Of a stretch of DNA of 64,000 nt, positions 18,201 through 27,003 are shown one piece after another. The notes under the pieces were generated by a model, which searched no databases, was not told where the DNA came from, and was given only the letters and a program-made list of their open reading frames with translations. Position numbers and translations under genes: made by a program. Source of the stretch: Agriterribacter humi. Lineage in GTDB: Bacteria > Bacteroidota > Bacteroidia > Chitinophagales > Chitinophagaceae. Each line of letters begins with the position of its first letter. The stretch's first letter is position 1. Where the stretch lies: NCBI RefSeq assembly GCF_009192765.1, contig NZ_VOHQ01000010.1:62001-126000 (forward strand). The letters run 5' to 3'.

Positions 18201-18798
18201 TAAATTCAAGGATACTGTTTTCCGGTACGGAAAGGCGGAAGAAACCATTGATATCCGTTTTGGTAGCTGCTCCGCCGCCTTTCACCTGCACGGTTACTCC
18301 CGGCAGGTACTCACCGGCGCTGCTCATAACCCGCCCGCTTACATCTGCATTGGGCGCCTGCGCATTTTCGTGAATCGGTGGAATCAAGGTTCCGTCTTCA
18401 TTATGTGCGCCGGGAACGGGAAATTTTAAAACATCCTTCCGGATCACGATCTTATTGTTTGAAACAATATAATACAGCATGTAGGGCTGCAGTAATTCGG
18501 AGAGAAATTCGCCCAGCGATGTTTTTTTTGCCGTGATATTAACCCTGTCGGCGGGATCAATAATGTTAGTGGCATAAAAGAACTGTATATCATTTTGTCG
18601 TCCAATCCTTTCCAACGCGTCAAACAAGGTTTCATTTTTGAGTGAAATGGAAATTTTTTTGTTGAGGATTTCCTGCCCCCTGGCATTTTTTGCCGACAAT
18701 GACATAATGGAACCGCATATAAAAGTTATGGCAAGGAGAGAGAGGCGCATAAGCTTGAGTATTACAGGTATAGTCCTGCCTATACAATTTTTTTGCAT
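15205..18798 (-). CDS. SusC/RagA-family TonB-linked outer-membrane channel with STN domain
   Basis: A 1197-residue TonB-dependent channel. After the signal peptide (about 1-42, ending ARGQ) there is a secretin/TonB short N-terminal (STN) domain (about 50-122), a CarboxypepD_reg-like domain (about 150-225), the SusC motif EEVVVVGYGTQKK, the plug (RGTTSIGQGGSALILIDGVEGDP) and the barrel ending in aromatic VNF. The STN domain talks to a FecR-type anti-sigma factor, so substrate sensing by the fecI/fecR pair directly upstream is expected. Forms the uptake complex with the SusD protein. Confidence 0.96.
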   Translation of the reverse strand: MQKNCIGRTIPVILKLMRLSLLAITFICGSIMSLSAKNARGQEILNKKISISLKNETLFDALERIGRQNDIQFFYATNIIDPADRVNITAKKTSLGEFLSELLQPYMLYYIVSNNKIVIRKDVLKFPVPGAHNEDGTLIPPIHENAQAPNADVSGRVMSSAGEYLPGVTVQVKGGGAATKTDINGFFRLSVPENSILEFTYVGYIKEEMSIAGRSSFDVVLKPVDAKMEEVVVVGYGTQKKINLTGAVDQVTPETLKNRPVSNISQALVGAVPNLNIRMLDGKPTQSPDFNIRGTTSIGQGGSALILIDGVEGDPRMLNPNDIESISVLKDASSASIYGARAAFGVVLITTKSASKGKTSISYITNVSVKSPTAVPDNITDSYPWAQGFSDAWSRWNDNGNTPTAVNKTLPFSQAYLAEIKRRWEDPSLPRIEVNPSTGQYEYYYSTDWYRELYKKQFFAQDHNLTLSGGNDKTTFYVSGRYNGQDGLFRYNSDKYSMYNLRAKGSVRLTEWLQVENNTEYSRMNYHQPLNVGEGSGIWRNIADEGHPLAPLLNPDGTLSFPAAYTVGDQYIGRNGIDNAQRFLKNRASAKAEFFEKSLTLRSDFTFQSTDLGSQQNRVQVPYSRYEGVIGYTGTNTNDIQERRETTEYIATNVYANYIKSFSDAHNFNFLVGYNYEQSLYKNLTARRNGIVYEDADDISLALGQSIITSGGYQKWAIAGGFFRVNYDFKGRYLVEISGRYDGSSKFPSNEQWAFFPSASVGWRISQESFWKVNPKVLSNVKLRASYGSLGNGNINPYSFTENFSISQSGRILNGIRPQRTGQPNVVPAGLTWESSTTGNIGLDFSSLDNRLQFVGDLYRRWTSDMFTNGPTVPAIYGTSVPKGNYADLKTTGWEISVKWMDNFMLADKQFNYDARITMADSRSIITKYNNPEMNLTDYYVGQRVGDIWGYQVEGLFRSEEEIAKSPTQKNIPNTNTRKNYVGDIKFKNLDGDDQIYQGLNRVGNSGDKSIIGNKEPRYTYGFNLNGDWNGIFLSVFFQGVLKQDYYPSPEARFWGQYNRPYNSYPRWQQDNMFREDLQNFDAYLPRLVGYIAQGTGRALNIPNDRFLQNAAYIRLRNLQVGYTLPNSLVSGIHATDIKVYFSAENLWTWSPMYKWTKDTDVTNIYGSDRDLSGGTSGDGYNYPMLKVLSLGLTVNF

Positions 18799-18894
18799 AT
18801 TTTTACTGAGTTATATGTTAGAGATGCGTAGTGTCCGTTGGCTTTCCACAACTTTCGGGCTACTACAATTTTTGGTAATACGTATAATTTTATG

Positions 18895-18925
18895 CCCGGA
18901 TATTTGCAGTATCCGGGTTTTATTT
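18895..18925. terminator. Hairpin between fecR and susC
   Basis: Perfect 8-bp arms CCCGGATA (18895-18902) and TATCCGGG (18910-18917) with a 7-nt loop; TTTTATTT follows on the plus strand, and ATAAAATT-type sequence flanks it on the minus strand. It would separate fecR transcription from susC, leaving susCD to a FecI-dependent promoter in 18799-18890 (inference). Confidence 0.55.
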
Positions 18926-19025
18926 ATACTAAGTAGGGTGGCTATGTAATTGTTTCATAAGCATGTTACAGGTTTATTAAAAATGATAATTTGATTGGTG
19001 ATGCCGGTGGTGTATTTCAGCAGCT

Positions 19026-20078
19026 TTATTCAGGGCATCCTTTGCCATTAATAAGAAACTCATTATTGTTTTTCCGGAGGCTGCCATTTACCGCGATAGC
19101 AACGGGCTCTAATATACCCTGAAGGTCATCGGTAACATAAAAATTTGCCGTAACCTTACATTCCTTTATCGCTTCGGCAACCTGAATATCTGCTCCAAAG
19201 TACTCCTGCAGATCATCTATCAGTTTCTGCAACCTCTCATTTTTATATACAAACTCACCTTTTTTTCGTTTCAGCATATTGGGCGCAGCAACAGTATCCG
19301 CATCTTCTTTAATAAACCTGTCGGTGTTTTTATCAAACACAGCCTTTTGATTGGCAGCTATTTCTATGTTATCCGTTTTATTTTTCAACGCACCCAGGTT
19401 GCTGATCTTTACCTTACCTGTTACCACCATTACCGCAATGTTTTTCTGGTTGTGATAAGCCTGAATATTGAATGAAGTGCCCAGCACTTTTGTCTGAATA
19501 TTATCACTCGTTATAATAAATGGATGACTGGCATCGTGCGCCACTTCAAAAAAAGCTTCTCCCGAAAGCTTTACTTCCCTTGTATCGCCTTCAAAAACAG
19601 AAGGATATTCAAGCAATGTAGAAGGGCTTAACCAAACCTGCGTACCATCGGGCAACTGAATGGTTTTTCTTTGCGCCGTTCCCGTATTCACCTCAATTGT
19701 CTGCGTATTTTCAACTTGTTTAGCCAATTCATCTTTCCCATCAAATTTGTAATTAACCAGGTAAGCCGCCAGCATACATACTATTACTGAAGCGGCAGCA
19801 ATGCTTATCCGCCGCAGCCTGTATCTTTTACTCGCCACAGGTATATACATGCCGGGATTGTCTTCCTTTCCCAAAATGGACTGCAAAATAGTTTCACCGG
19901 AATCTACAGGCAGTTCCATTTCTCCATGGGTTTCAGCTATCATACTGTTGATTAATGATTTTACTGCTTCATCATTATCTTCCTGCTTTACCAACCGCAT
20001 CAGTTCCTCTTTGTCCATTGGCGTATATTCCTTATTTATATACTTATGAAATAAATACGCTAACCTGGAACTGGGCAT
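19026..20078 (-). CDS. FecR-family anti-sigma factor
   Basis: A 350-residue protein. The cytoplasmic N-terminal part (1-95) binds the sigma factor; one membrane segment lies near 95-115 (ISIAAASVIVCMLAAYLVNY); the periplasmic FecR domain (LPDGTQVWLSPSTLLEYP, GEAFFEVAHD, TSFNIQAY, VVTGKVKI) and C-terminal DUF4974 (GEFVYKNERLQKLIDDLQEYF) follow. It holds FecI inactive until the STN domain of SusC signals substrate. Lies 95 bp after fecI. Confidence 0.93.
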   Translation of the reverse strand: MPSSRLAYLFHKYINKEYTPMDKEELMRLVKQEDNDEAVKSLINSMIAETHGEMELPVDSGETILQSILGKEDNPGMYIPVASKRYRLRRISIAAASVIVCMLAAYLVNYKFDGKDELAKQVENTQTIEVNTGTAQRKTIQLPDGTQVWLSPSTLLEYPSVFEGDTREVKLSGEAFFEVAHDASHPFIITSDNIQTKVLGTSFNIQAYHNQKNIAVMVVTGKVKISNLGALKNKTDNIEIAANQKAVFDKNTDRFIKEDADTVAAPNMLKRKKGEFVYKNERLQKLIDDLQEYFGADIQVAEAIKECKVTANFYVTDDLQGILEPVAIAVNGSLRKNNNEFLINGKGCPE

Positions 20079-20173
20079 ATAATTTTTTAAAAATTAAAAT
20101 ATGGGTTAAACAGACTGCATTTCTTTAAGAGACTCTTTTATTGCAAAAAAGGGTTAGTGTCGCCGCAATTTTA

Positions 20174-20767
20174 TTACAAAAAATAAAAAGCAATCAATGC
20201 CATTGCGGGACTATCCATATGAGCAAGACAATAAGCGCGGATATTTTTCATGGCTTTGGCAAGGTGTATTTTCACGGTTTCCGGGGAGAGGTTTAAAAAT
20301 GCCGCAACCTCTTCTTTTTTATACCCCTTTTCTTTAATGAGATGATATACCTTATTTTGCTGAGGCGGCAGGGCATGCAATGCCTTTTTTATAATCGTTT
20401 CCGTTTCTTTTAATAATATTCTTTCTTCTGCATCATTGGTAAAAAAATAAGCCGGGTCAATCTCACTGATCCCGCGGCAGGCACTTACAGCCTTGCGCTT
20501 AAATAATGTAAACATGTGATTGCGGGCAACAGTGTAAAACCAGGCACTAAAATGTTCTACGCCGGGAAGGTCCTTTCTTTTTATCCACAATTTCATGAAT
20601 ATTTCCTGCACTGCTTCTTCGGCCATGGCAGGCGATTCCGTGAGCTTATATGCTATCGTGTAAATTTTATTTTTATAATAATTGAACAGGCAGGTAAAAG
20701 CATCCGCATCGTTATGGGCAATACGTAAGAGCAATTCTCTTTCATTATGTAAACAAGCAGTCAGCAA
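20174..20767 (-). CDS. ECF RNA polymerase sigma factor, FecI-like
   Basis: A 197-residue sigma-70 family factor with region 2 (DADAFTCLFNYYKNKIYTIAYKL, AEEAVQEIFMKLW) and region 4 (LPPQQNKVYHLIKEKGYKKEEVAAFLNLSPETVKIHLAKAMKNI). It directs polymerase to the susCD promoter and is controlled by FecR. No ATG lies before the conserved NERELLLRIA segment, so TTG at 20767 is taken as start; this choice is uncertain. The short hydrophobic C-terminal tail (ALIAFYFL) is common in Bacteroidota FecI homologues. Confidence 0.93.
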   Translation of the reverse strand: MLTACLHNERELLLRIAHNDADAFTCLFNYYKNKIYTIAYKLTESPAMAEEAVQEIFMKLWIKRKDLPGVEHFSAWFYTVARNHMFTLFKRKAVSACRGISEIDPAYFFTNDAEERILLKETETIIKKALHALPPQQNKVYHLIKEKGYKKEEVAAFLNLSPETVKIHLAKAMKNIRAYCLAHMDSPAMALIAFYFL

Positions 20768-20938
20768 TCTGTTGGAATTTTGGGGTGAAGCAAAAAAACA
20801 TTGCTGTAATCCTGTACAATATTAACAAACAATACATTGCTTTTGCCAGATTTTATTTTTTCTGTTTGGTCTGCAAATATATCAGCCCAATGTTAATACA
20901 ATATTATTTAGCAAAAGAAAACATGTAACAGGTTGAAG

Positions 20939-21427
20939 TCACACAAACAAACCCCATTCATCTTCATATTCATCTTTTCTAAATGTGGCCACCCATGTTT
21001 TAAACAACTCGCGGAAGATATCCATTTCCCGTTCAATAGCTGCCGCATATTCTTCTTCGCCTGCGCCCACCATTGCAGTAAAATTAACCTGCTCCATTAA
21101 TTCGCGGCAGTTATTGCGAATGATGGAAGCGTTTTCCATTTTCGATACATACTCATCAATACCTGCAGCACCTATAATTTTAGGCGCTACAATAAACAGG
21201 TTTTGCCAGATGAGCTCTTTATTTTTTTCGGCGTGATCGTATTCTTTTGAATCCTGCAGGGTTTCACAATACGATTCAACAAGCAAAAAAATATCTCTCC
21301 ATTTGTTGTATAAATTTTTCGCCGCTTCAAGCTGGGTAGCCATTTTCCACTCCTCTCCTTCATACCGGCGTTGCAGCATGCGGTGATCATCCCATTCGGG
21401 CAAACTATGCATGTCGGTAATATCCAT
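20939..21427 (-). CDS. Protein of unknown function
   Basis: A 162-residue, acidic, apparently all-helical protein with no recognised domain, signal peptide or membrane span. The N-terminus is MDITDMHSLPEWDDHRML and the C-terminus DEYEDEWGLFV. It is 72 bp upstream of the deoxynucleotidase gene on the same strand; it may be co-transcribed with it. Codon use looks like its neighbours. Confidence 0.65.
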   Translation of the reverse strand: MDITDMHSLPEWDDHRMLQRRYEGEEWKMATQLEAAKNLYNKWRDIFLLVESYCETLQDSKEYDHAEKNKELIWQNLFIVAPKIIGAAGIDEYVSKMENASIIRNNCRELMEQVNFTAMVGAGEEEYAAAIEREMDIFRELFKTWVATFRKDEYEDEWGLFV

Positions 21428-21499
21428 ATACCACTATTACTGAAGTTAGATCATTTGATCGCTGATGCCGTAAATCTAAAAATCAGAAAATCAAAAATA

Positions 21500-22021
21500 C
21501 TATAGAAATATCTCCGCAATCTCTTTCCAGCTATTAACTCTTTCATATCCTTTTTCACCGGTATTGTGCGCCGCGCTGTATAAATAGGGCTTGCCCTTAA
21601 AATGAACAAGGTTACGCGTATGATCATCAATCATATAATCGCCTGCAATCATGCGTTTATCCCCGCAAAATACCACTTGCCGCCAGGTTAAAAAAGGCAG
21701 GTGCTCATTCAGCCAGTCTAATTTGTCGTTTAAAGAATTGGGGAATTCCATTGCTGCTGATACAATAAATACCTCGTATCGCTCATTCAGTTGTTTTATC
21801 ACTTCCACGCATCCCTCCATTACAGGCAGGTTTCTGAAAAATCCACGGCTGTACAGTCTTTCCCGTATAACCATTATGTGCTGCTCAGGAAAACCGGTCT
21901 GCCACGATCCTTTCATTTTAGTATAATCCACTTCCAGGCCATATTCCTTTTTATACCAGGTAATCATTGCACCCATTGTATCGCACATCACTTCATCCAT
22001 GTCAATAATTATTCTTTCCAT
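21500..22021 (-). CDS. 5'(3')-deoxyribonucleotidase-like HAD phosphatase
   Basis: A 173-residue HAD-superfamily protein of the NT5C type. The nucleophile motif is IIDMDEVMCD with D7 and D9; the second and third motifs appear as FIVSAAMEFPNS and the C-terminal MIDDHTRNL with metal-binding Asp. Family members dephosphorylate (deoxy)nucleoside 5'-monophosphates and help balance dNTP pools. Cytoplasmic. Lies 39 bp before the end of uvrA, on the same strand. Confidence 0.85.
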   Translation of the reverse strand: MERIIIDMDEVMCDTMGAMITWYKKEYGLEVDYTKMKGSWQTGFPEQHIMVIRERLYSRGFFRNLPVMEGCVEVIKQLNERYEVFIVSAAMEFPNSLNDKLDWLNEHLPFLTWRQVVFCGDKRMIAGDYMIDDHTRNLVHFKGKPYLYSAAHNTGEKGYERVNSWKEIAEIFL

Positions 22022-22060
22022 ATTTATGCTGCTATAAGATACAAATTAGTTTACCTATAT

Positions 22061-24967
22061 TCAACTTTTACCATTCAGTTCCTCTTTCAAAAATATGCCG
22101 GTATAGCTTTCGCCGCATTCAATCAATGCTTCCGGCGTTCCTTCAAACAATATTCGCCCACCCCCGTTGCCGCCTTCTGGACCAAGATCAATAATGTGAT
22201 CAGCAACCTTAATTACATCGAGATTGTGTTCAATAACCAGCACGGTGTTGCCCCTGTCAACCAGTTTATTCAATACAACAAGCAGATGCCGGATATCTTC
22301 AAAATGCAATCCTGTGGTGGGTTCATCTAAAATGTAAAAGGTTTTGCCGGTATCTCTTTTTGCGAGTTCGGTTGAAAGCTTAACCCTTTGCGCCTCACCG
22401 CCACTGAGCGTAACCGCATTTTGTCCTAAAGTTATATACCCCAGCCCCACCTCCTGCAACACTTTTATTTTACGGTACAGGTAAGGCACGTTCTGAAAAA
22501 ATTCAACCGCTTCATCTACCGTCATATCCAGCACATCACTGATGGATTTGCCTTTATAGCGTATTTCCAGGGTTTCCCTGTTGTACCGTTTACCCTGGCA
22601 TTTTTCACAGGGCACATACACATCCGGTAAAAAATTCATTTCAATTACCCGCATACCGCCGCCTTCGCACACATCGCACCTGCCGCTTTTTACATTAAAA
22701 GAAAAACGCCCCGGATTGTAACCCCGTATTTTGGCTTCCGGCACCGAAGCAAATAACTGGCGGACCTCTGTAAAGAACCCGCAGTAGGTAGCCGGATTGC
22801 TTCGCGGCGTTCTGCCTATAGGCGACTGGTCAATTTCAATTACCTTATCAATATGCTCCAGTCCTTTTACAGATGCATACTGGAGTGGTTGCATTCTTGA
22901 ACCATAGGCATGCTTACTCAGAATCGGATATAAAGTTTCATTGATAAGCGTTGATTTCCCACTGCCGCTCACCCCTGTTACCACAATAAATTTCGCCAGC
23001 GGAAGCTTTACATTCACGTTTTGCAGGTTATTGCCATTCGCGCCTTTTAACTCGAGTGTTTTTCCATTGCCCCGCCTGCGTTCCTCCGGAATTTTAATAT
23101 ACCGGTGACCGTTAAGATAGGAAGAGGTTAATGTATCTAACTTTAGTAATGCTGAAGGTATGCCCTGCGCAACTATTTTTCCGCCGTGAAAACCTGCCCG
23201 GGGGCCTATATCTACCAGGTAATCTGCTGCCAGCATAATGTCTTTATCATGCTCCACCACCAGCACGCTGTTGCCAATATCGCGCAGGTTTTTTAAAGCC
23301 ACAATCAGCCGGTGATTGTCGCGCTGGTGCAATCCAATAGAAGGCTCATCTAATATATAAGTTATGCCCTGCAACTGCGACCCAATCTGTGTAGCCAGCC
23401 TTATCCTTTGCGATTCGCCCCCGCTCAGCGTGCGTGAAGGACGGCTGAGCGTAAGATAAGTGAGACCTACATCCAATAGGAAACCCAGCCTTTCCCTTAT
23501 TTCCTTTACCACGTCTTTGGCAATGGCATTTTGTTTATTAGACAACCTTTCTTCAATTCCTTCAAACCATTGCACCAAAGCATCCAGGTTGAATTCACAT
23601 AATTCCGCAATGTTTTTGTCATCTACTTTAAACCAAAGACTTTCTTTTTTAAGGCGGGCTCCATTACAGGCATCACAGCTTTTCAATTCCATGAATTTTT
23701 CTGCCCATTGCTGTATGCTTTCACTTGCGCTGCCGGTAAACCATCTTTTTAACTGGTTAACAATGCCTTCAAATGTTGTCGCATATACCTGTCCGTTACC
23801 ACTGGTATCATCAAAATTAAGATTCATTTCCACGGGGCCGGCTTCGTCTCCGTATAGCAGCAGGTTCATTGCTTTTTCCGGCAGATCTTTTACCGGCTTA
23901 TCAAGACTGAATTTATTTTTTTTAGCGAGTTGCTGCACCTGCTTAAAAACAAAGGCTTCTCTTTCTTCGCCCAAAGGAGCAATAGCGCCTTCATTAATAC
24001 TACGGTTATGATCAGGTATTACTTCATTCATATTTACCTGGTATACCGAACCCAATCCTTTACATACCGGGCATGCTCCGTATGGAGAATTAAAAGAAAA
24101 ACTATTGGGGGATGGTTCTTCATAAGAAATGCCCGTGTCTTCGCACATGAGCATTTTAGAATAGGAAGCTTCCGGCGCTGATGTTTTTGAGCCTGCATCA
24201 TTAACGGGACTTACAAACAGCAGGTCTTTTCCCAAACGCAATGCCTGCTGTACACTCTGGCTGATGCGTACTTTAAATTCATCATCTGCTTTCAACCGGT
24301 CAATCACCACTTCTATATCATGAATTTTATAACGGTCAACCTGCATTTTAGGAGCCAGATCCTTTATTTCACCATCCACTCTTACTTTTAGAAATCCTTT
24401 TTTGCGTATTTCTTCAAACAGTTCACGATAATGTCCTTTGCGTCCCCGTACCAATGGAGCCAGGATAGAAATTTTTTGTCCTTTGAAACGCTTAAAAATG
24501 TTTTCCACGATCTCCTCCTCACTCCATTTTACCATTCTTTTACCGGTATTGTAAGAATAGGCTTCTCCTACCCTTGCATACAGCAATCGCAGGAAATCGT
24601 ATACTTCTGTTACTGTACCTACGGTGGAGCGGGGATTTTTATTGGTGGTTTTTTGCTCAATAGAAATAACAGGCGACAATCCCGTGATCTTATCTACATC
24701 GGGTCTTTCCATATCGCCGATAAACTGCCTGGCATAAGCGCCAAAGGTTTCCATATACCGGCGTTGCCCCTCGGCATAAATGGTATCAAATGCCAGCGAT
24801 GATTTGCCGCTTCCACTGATGCCTGTAATAACCACCAGTTGATTTTTAGGAATGCTGATATCTATATTTTTGAGGTTATGCACCCTTGCGCCAAATACCT
24901 CTATATATTCATGCTCTGATGCCGCAGTATCAATAGCAGGTACTGCTTTTTGCTTTGCTTTTGCCAT
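22061..24967 (-). CDS. uvrA: UvrABC excision nuclease subunit A
   Basis: A 968-residue DNA-damage recognition ATPase of nucleotide excision repair. Two ABC modules: Walker A GISGSGKSSLA (about residue 50) and GVSGSGKSTLI (about 650), signatures LSGGESQRIRLATQ and LSGGEAQRVKLSTEL. Zinc-binding pairs CPVC/CDAC in the first module and CDVC/CEKC in the second. The ATG at 24967 (MAKAKQK) is preferred over an upstream in-frame start because sequence before it is promoter-like (TATCTTCG, TATCTTTT on the minus strand). Size and motifs are normal for UvrA1. Confidence 0.96.
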   Translation of the reverse strand: MAKAKQKAVPAIDTAASEHEYIEVFGARVHNLKNIDISIPKNQLVVITGISGSGKSSLAFDTIYAEGQRRYMETFGAYARQFIGDMERPDVDKITGLSPVISIEQKTTNKNPRSTVGTVTEVYDFLRLLYARVGEAYSYNTGKRMVKWSEEEIVENIFKRFKGQKISILAPLVRGRKGHYRELFEEIRKKGFLKVRVDGEIKDLAPKMQVDRYKIHDIEVVIDRLKADDEFKVRISQSVQQALRLGKDLLFVSPVNDAGSKTSAPEASYSKMLMCEDTGISYEEPSPNSFSFNSPYGACPVCKGLGSVYQVNMNEVIPDHNRSINEGAIAPLGEEREAFVFKQVQQLAKKNKFSLDKPVKDLPEKAMNLLLYGDEAGPVEMNLNFDDTSGNGQVYATTFEGIVNQLKRWFTGSASESIQQWAEKFMELKSCDACNGARLKKESLWFKVDDKNIAELCEFNLDALVQWFEGIEERLSNKQNAIAKDVVKEIRERLGFLLDVGLTYLTLSRPSRTLSGGESQRIRLATQIGSQLQGITYILDEPSIGLHQRDNHRLIVALKNLRDIGNSVLVVEHDKDIMLAADYLVDIGPRAGFHGGKIVAQGIPSALLKLDTLTSSYLNGHRYIKIPEERRRGNGKTLELKGANGNNLQNVNVKLPLAKFIVVTGVSGSGKSTLINETLYPILSKHAYGSRMQPLQYASVKGLEHIDKVIEIDQSPIGRTPRSNPATYCGFFTEVRQLFASVPEAKIRGYNPGRFSFNVKSGRCDVCEGGGMRVIEMNFLPDVYVPCEKCQGKRYNRETLEIRYKGKSISDVLDMTVDEAVEFFQNVPYLYRKIKVLQEVGLGYITLGQNAVTLSGGEAQRVKLSTELAKRDTGKTFYILDEPTTGLHFEDIRHLLVVLNKLVDRGNTVLVIEHNLDVIKVADHIIDLGPEGGNGGGRILFEGTPEALIECGESYTGIFLKEELNGKS

Positions 24968-25291
24968 AAAAGATAGCGAAGATACTAAAAAAAGTAGCAA
25001 ATCCCCTCACCTTCTTTTCTTCTCCACAGCGGAGGCACGGTACAGCAGAACAGTTCCGAACATTTTATTCTACCACATCAGCTTTAGAATATATCCTTGA
25101 CCTTATCCTTACGTTATTTACATTTCCACACCAGCTTTCCGTTCGCCAAGATAAGCCCCGCCGGAATGATTCTTCCGCACGCACGGATGACACCCGTCGG
25201 ACGGAGTATGGTATCCGGAAGGAGCTGGCAAGTCTGCACATTTATCGTACTTCCACATTCTCAAATTTCAAATCTTAAATCTTAAATTCTC
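24968..25291. other. 324-bp intergenic region
   Basis: Between the uvrA start and the GH29 stop. It includes probable uvrA promoter elements next to its ATG, a GC-rich segment (25161-25236) sharing words CGGATGA, CGGACGG and GCTGGCA with 8191-8220, and a short-word stretch of AAATTTC/AAATCTTAAATC type (about 25258-25298). No gene seen. Confidence 0.5.
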
Positions 25292-26719
25292 TCATCTCAT
25301 CATCTTGAACACCACTGCATGCTTACCACTCCACTTATTTCTAACCAGCGAAGGAATTTCAATGATCGTATTGCCGTTTTCTACTTTCCATTTGAGCTTT
25401 GCGCCACTGCCCAGTAAACTGATCTTAGCTTTGGCGGGGGCTTCAAATTTTTGCAAAGTCACTTGTGCCGGAAGTGCAACATCATCTTTATCTGATAAGT
25501 AAAAAGCGTATTGCGTTTTTTCATCATCAGCCTGGGTAAAATGTATATTGCCCGATTCATATGGCGCTAATGGTTTGGAGCCATGTATCGCTTCGCCATT
25601 TATTTTCATCCATTCGCCAATTTCCTTTAATCGTGCATAGGCTACCGGATCCCAGTCGCCATCCGGGCCGGGACCAATATTTAACAATAGGTTCCCACCA
25701 CGCGATACGATCTGTATAAGCATGTGGATGATTTTGTGCGCAGACTTATATTCATCGTTGGGCACATAGCTCCAGGAGTTGCCCATGGTTATACAGCTCT
25801 CCCATGGATAGGGCAATAATTGATGTGGTACTTCCTGCTCGGGCGTAGTGTAATTTTCATAAGGACCTGTTACGGTTCTGTCTACAATTAATAAACCGGG
25901 CTGATAGCTTCTTGCCATTTCAGCGATCCGTTTCATATCTATATCCTGGTTGGTTTTTATTCCCCGCTGCCATTCTACTGTGGTATCCACTGTAGACAGT
26001 GGTCTCACCCAACCGCCATCTAACCAAAGGATATCCACTTTACCATATTCGCTCATCAGTTCTTTGATCTGGTTATAGGTAAAGTTTTTAAAAGATTCCC
26101 ATCGCTTAGGATATTTGGTGGGTTCATAATTTACATTTCTGTCTTTGGGCGGAAAATAAGGCCACCAGTAATCTTTGCTGTGCCAGTCGGGCTTGGAGAA
26201 ATAAGCGCCGATGGCAAAACCCTGTTTCCTGAATGCATTAAAAATTTCTTTGGTTACATTGCTTTTCGGGTTTTTTGAAAAGGGCGTTTTACTGTCTGTA
26301 ATCTTATAATCGGTTTCTTTGGTATCGAACATACTAAAACCATCGTGGTGCTTGGTGGTGAAGATCATGTATTTCATACCTGCATCTTTGGCAGCGTTCA
26401 CCCATTTTTGCGGATTGAATTTTACAGGATTAAAAGTGGTTTGCAGGTTTTCATATGCTTTCACATATTCAAAATAATTTTCAGCGTATGGTCCTCTCCG
26501 TTGTGTCCATCCTTCATCTTCCGGACAAATGCTCCAGCTCTCCACAATGCCCCACTGGCTGTAGGTTCCCCAGTGCATAAACAAGCCGAATTTCATATCC
26601 TGCCAGCGGGCAATGCTATTCAGCACAGCGGTATCGGTTGGCTGAACATATTTTTTGTGCTGGGCGGTTGCCGAAATATAACCGGCAAATAATACAACAG
26701 TAAATAAAAAATATCTCAT
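25292..26719 (-). CDS. Secreted alpha-L-fucosidase, GH29
   Basis: A 475-residue glycoside hydrolase with signal peptide (1-20, ending SATAQ). GH29 features: FGLFMHWGTYSQWG near 45, TTKHHDGFSMFDTKETDY (about 121-138), and the nucleophile Asp234 in ILWLDGGW. The catalytic domain is followed by a C-terminal beta-sandwich from about 385. It releases alpha-L-fucose by a retaining mechanism in the periplasm or outside. It is divergent from a Tat-exported oxidoreductase/isomerase pair. Confidence 0.93.
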   Translation of the reverse strand: MRYFLFTVVLFAGYISATAQHKKYVQPTDTAVLNSIARWQDMKFGLFMHWGTYSQWGIVESWSICPEDEGWTQRRGPYAENYFEYVKAYENLQTTFNPVKFNPQKWVNAAKDAGMKYMIFTTKHHDGFSMFDTKETDYKITDSKTPFSKNPKSNVTKEIFNAFRKQGFAIGAYFSKPDWHSKDYWWPYFPPKDRNVNYEPTKYPKRWESFKNFTYNQIKELMSEYGKVDILWLDGGWVRPLSTVDTTVEWQRGIKTNQDIDMKRIAEMARSYQPGLLIVDRTVTGPYENYTTPEQEVPHQLLPYPWESCITMGNSWSYVPNDEYKSAHKIIHMLIQIVSRGGNLLLNIGPGPDGDWDPVAYARLKEIGEWMKINGEAIHGSKPLAPYESGNIHFTQADDEKTQYAFYLSDKDDVALPAQVTLQKFEAPAKAKISLLGSGAKLKWKVENGNTIIEIPSLVRNKWSGKHAVVFKMMR

Positions 26720-26760
26720 CTCGTATATGTTGTTTAAAATGGAGGGAAATCGGTAGCGGT

Positions 26761-26793
26761 CAAAGATAAAATTAAAAAGGACAAGACCGCAAA
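26761..26793 (-). promoter_or_regulatory. Promoter of the GH29 gene
   Basis: On the minus strand TTTG (26790-26793), a 21-bp spacer, and TATCTTTG (26761-26768), an exact TAnnTTTG. It is 41 bp before the ATG, giving a leader of about 35-40 nt. Confidence 0.65.
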
Positions 26794-26839
26794 TTCCAAC
26801 ATATAGATAGATTTACATAGAGTTGGGTTTACTTTTTCT

Positions 26840-26940
26840 CTTAACACATAGGATCATAGGCACATAGGTACACATAGTTTTTCTTATTCTTTCTATTGTG
26901 TTCCTGTATTTCTACTGTGTCTATGTGTTTTTCCCTTCTT
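26840..26940. repeat. Low-complexity CACATAG/CTATGTG stretch
   Basis: Short words CACATAGG, TCATAGG and TACACATAG repeat, then the opposite orientation (CTATTGTG, CTGTGTCTATGTG) follows, so the stretch is a degenerate inverted array. It lies between the divergent GH29 and oxidoreductase genes. Confidence 0.5.
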
Positions 26941-27003
26941 TGCAGGACGCATTTTCAGGAATAATATTTTATATTGCGTTTTCATTAAAAATTATCATAA
27001 CCC

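Noticed and set aside
13416-18798. Many long antisense frames across susC and susD (for example near 16543-17124 and 17789-18373)
   Set aside because: They are shadows of the strongly supported SusC/SusD genes; none shows a domain or start context.
22061-24967. Unusual UvrA paralogue
   Set aside because: Length, both ABC modules and zinc Cys pairs are normal for housekeeping UvrA; no sign of a drug-resistance UvrA2 type.
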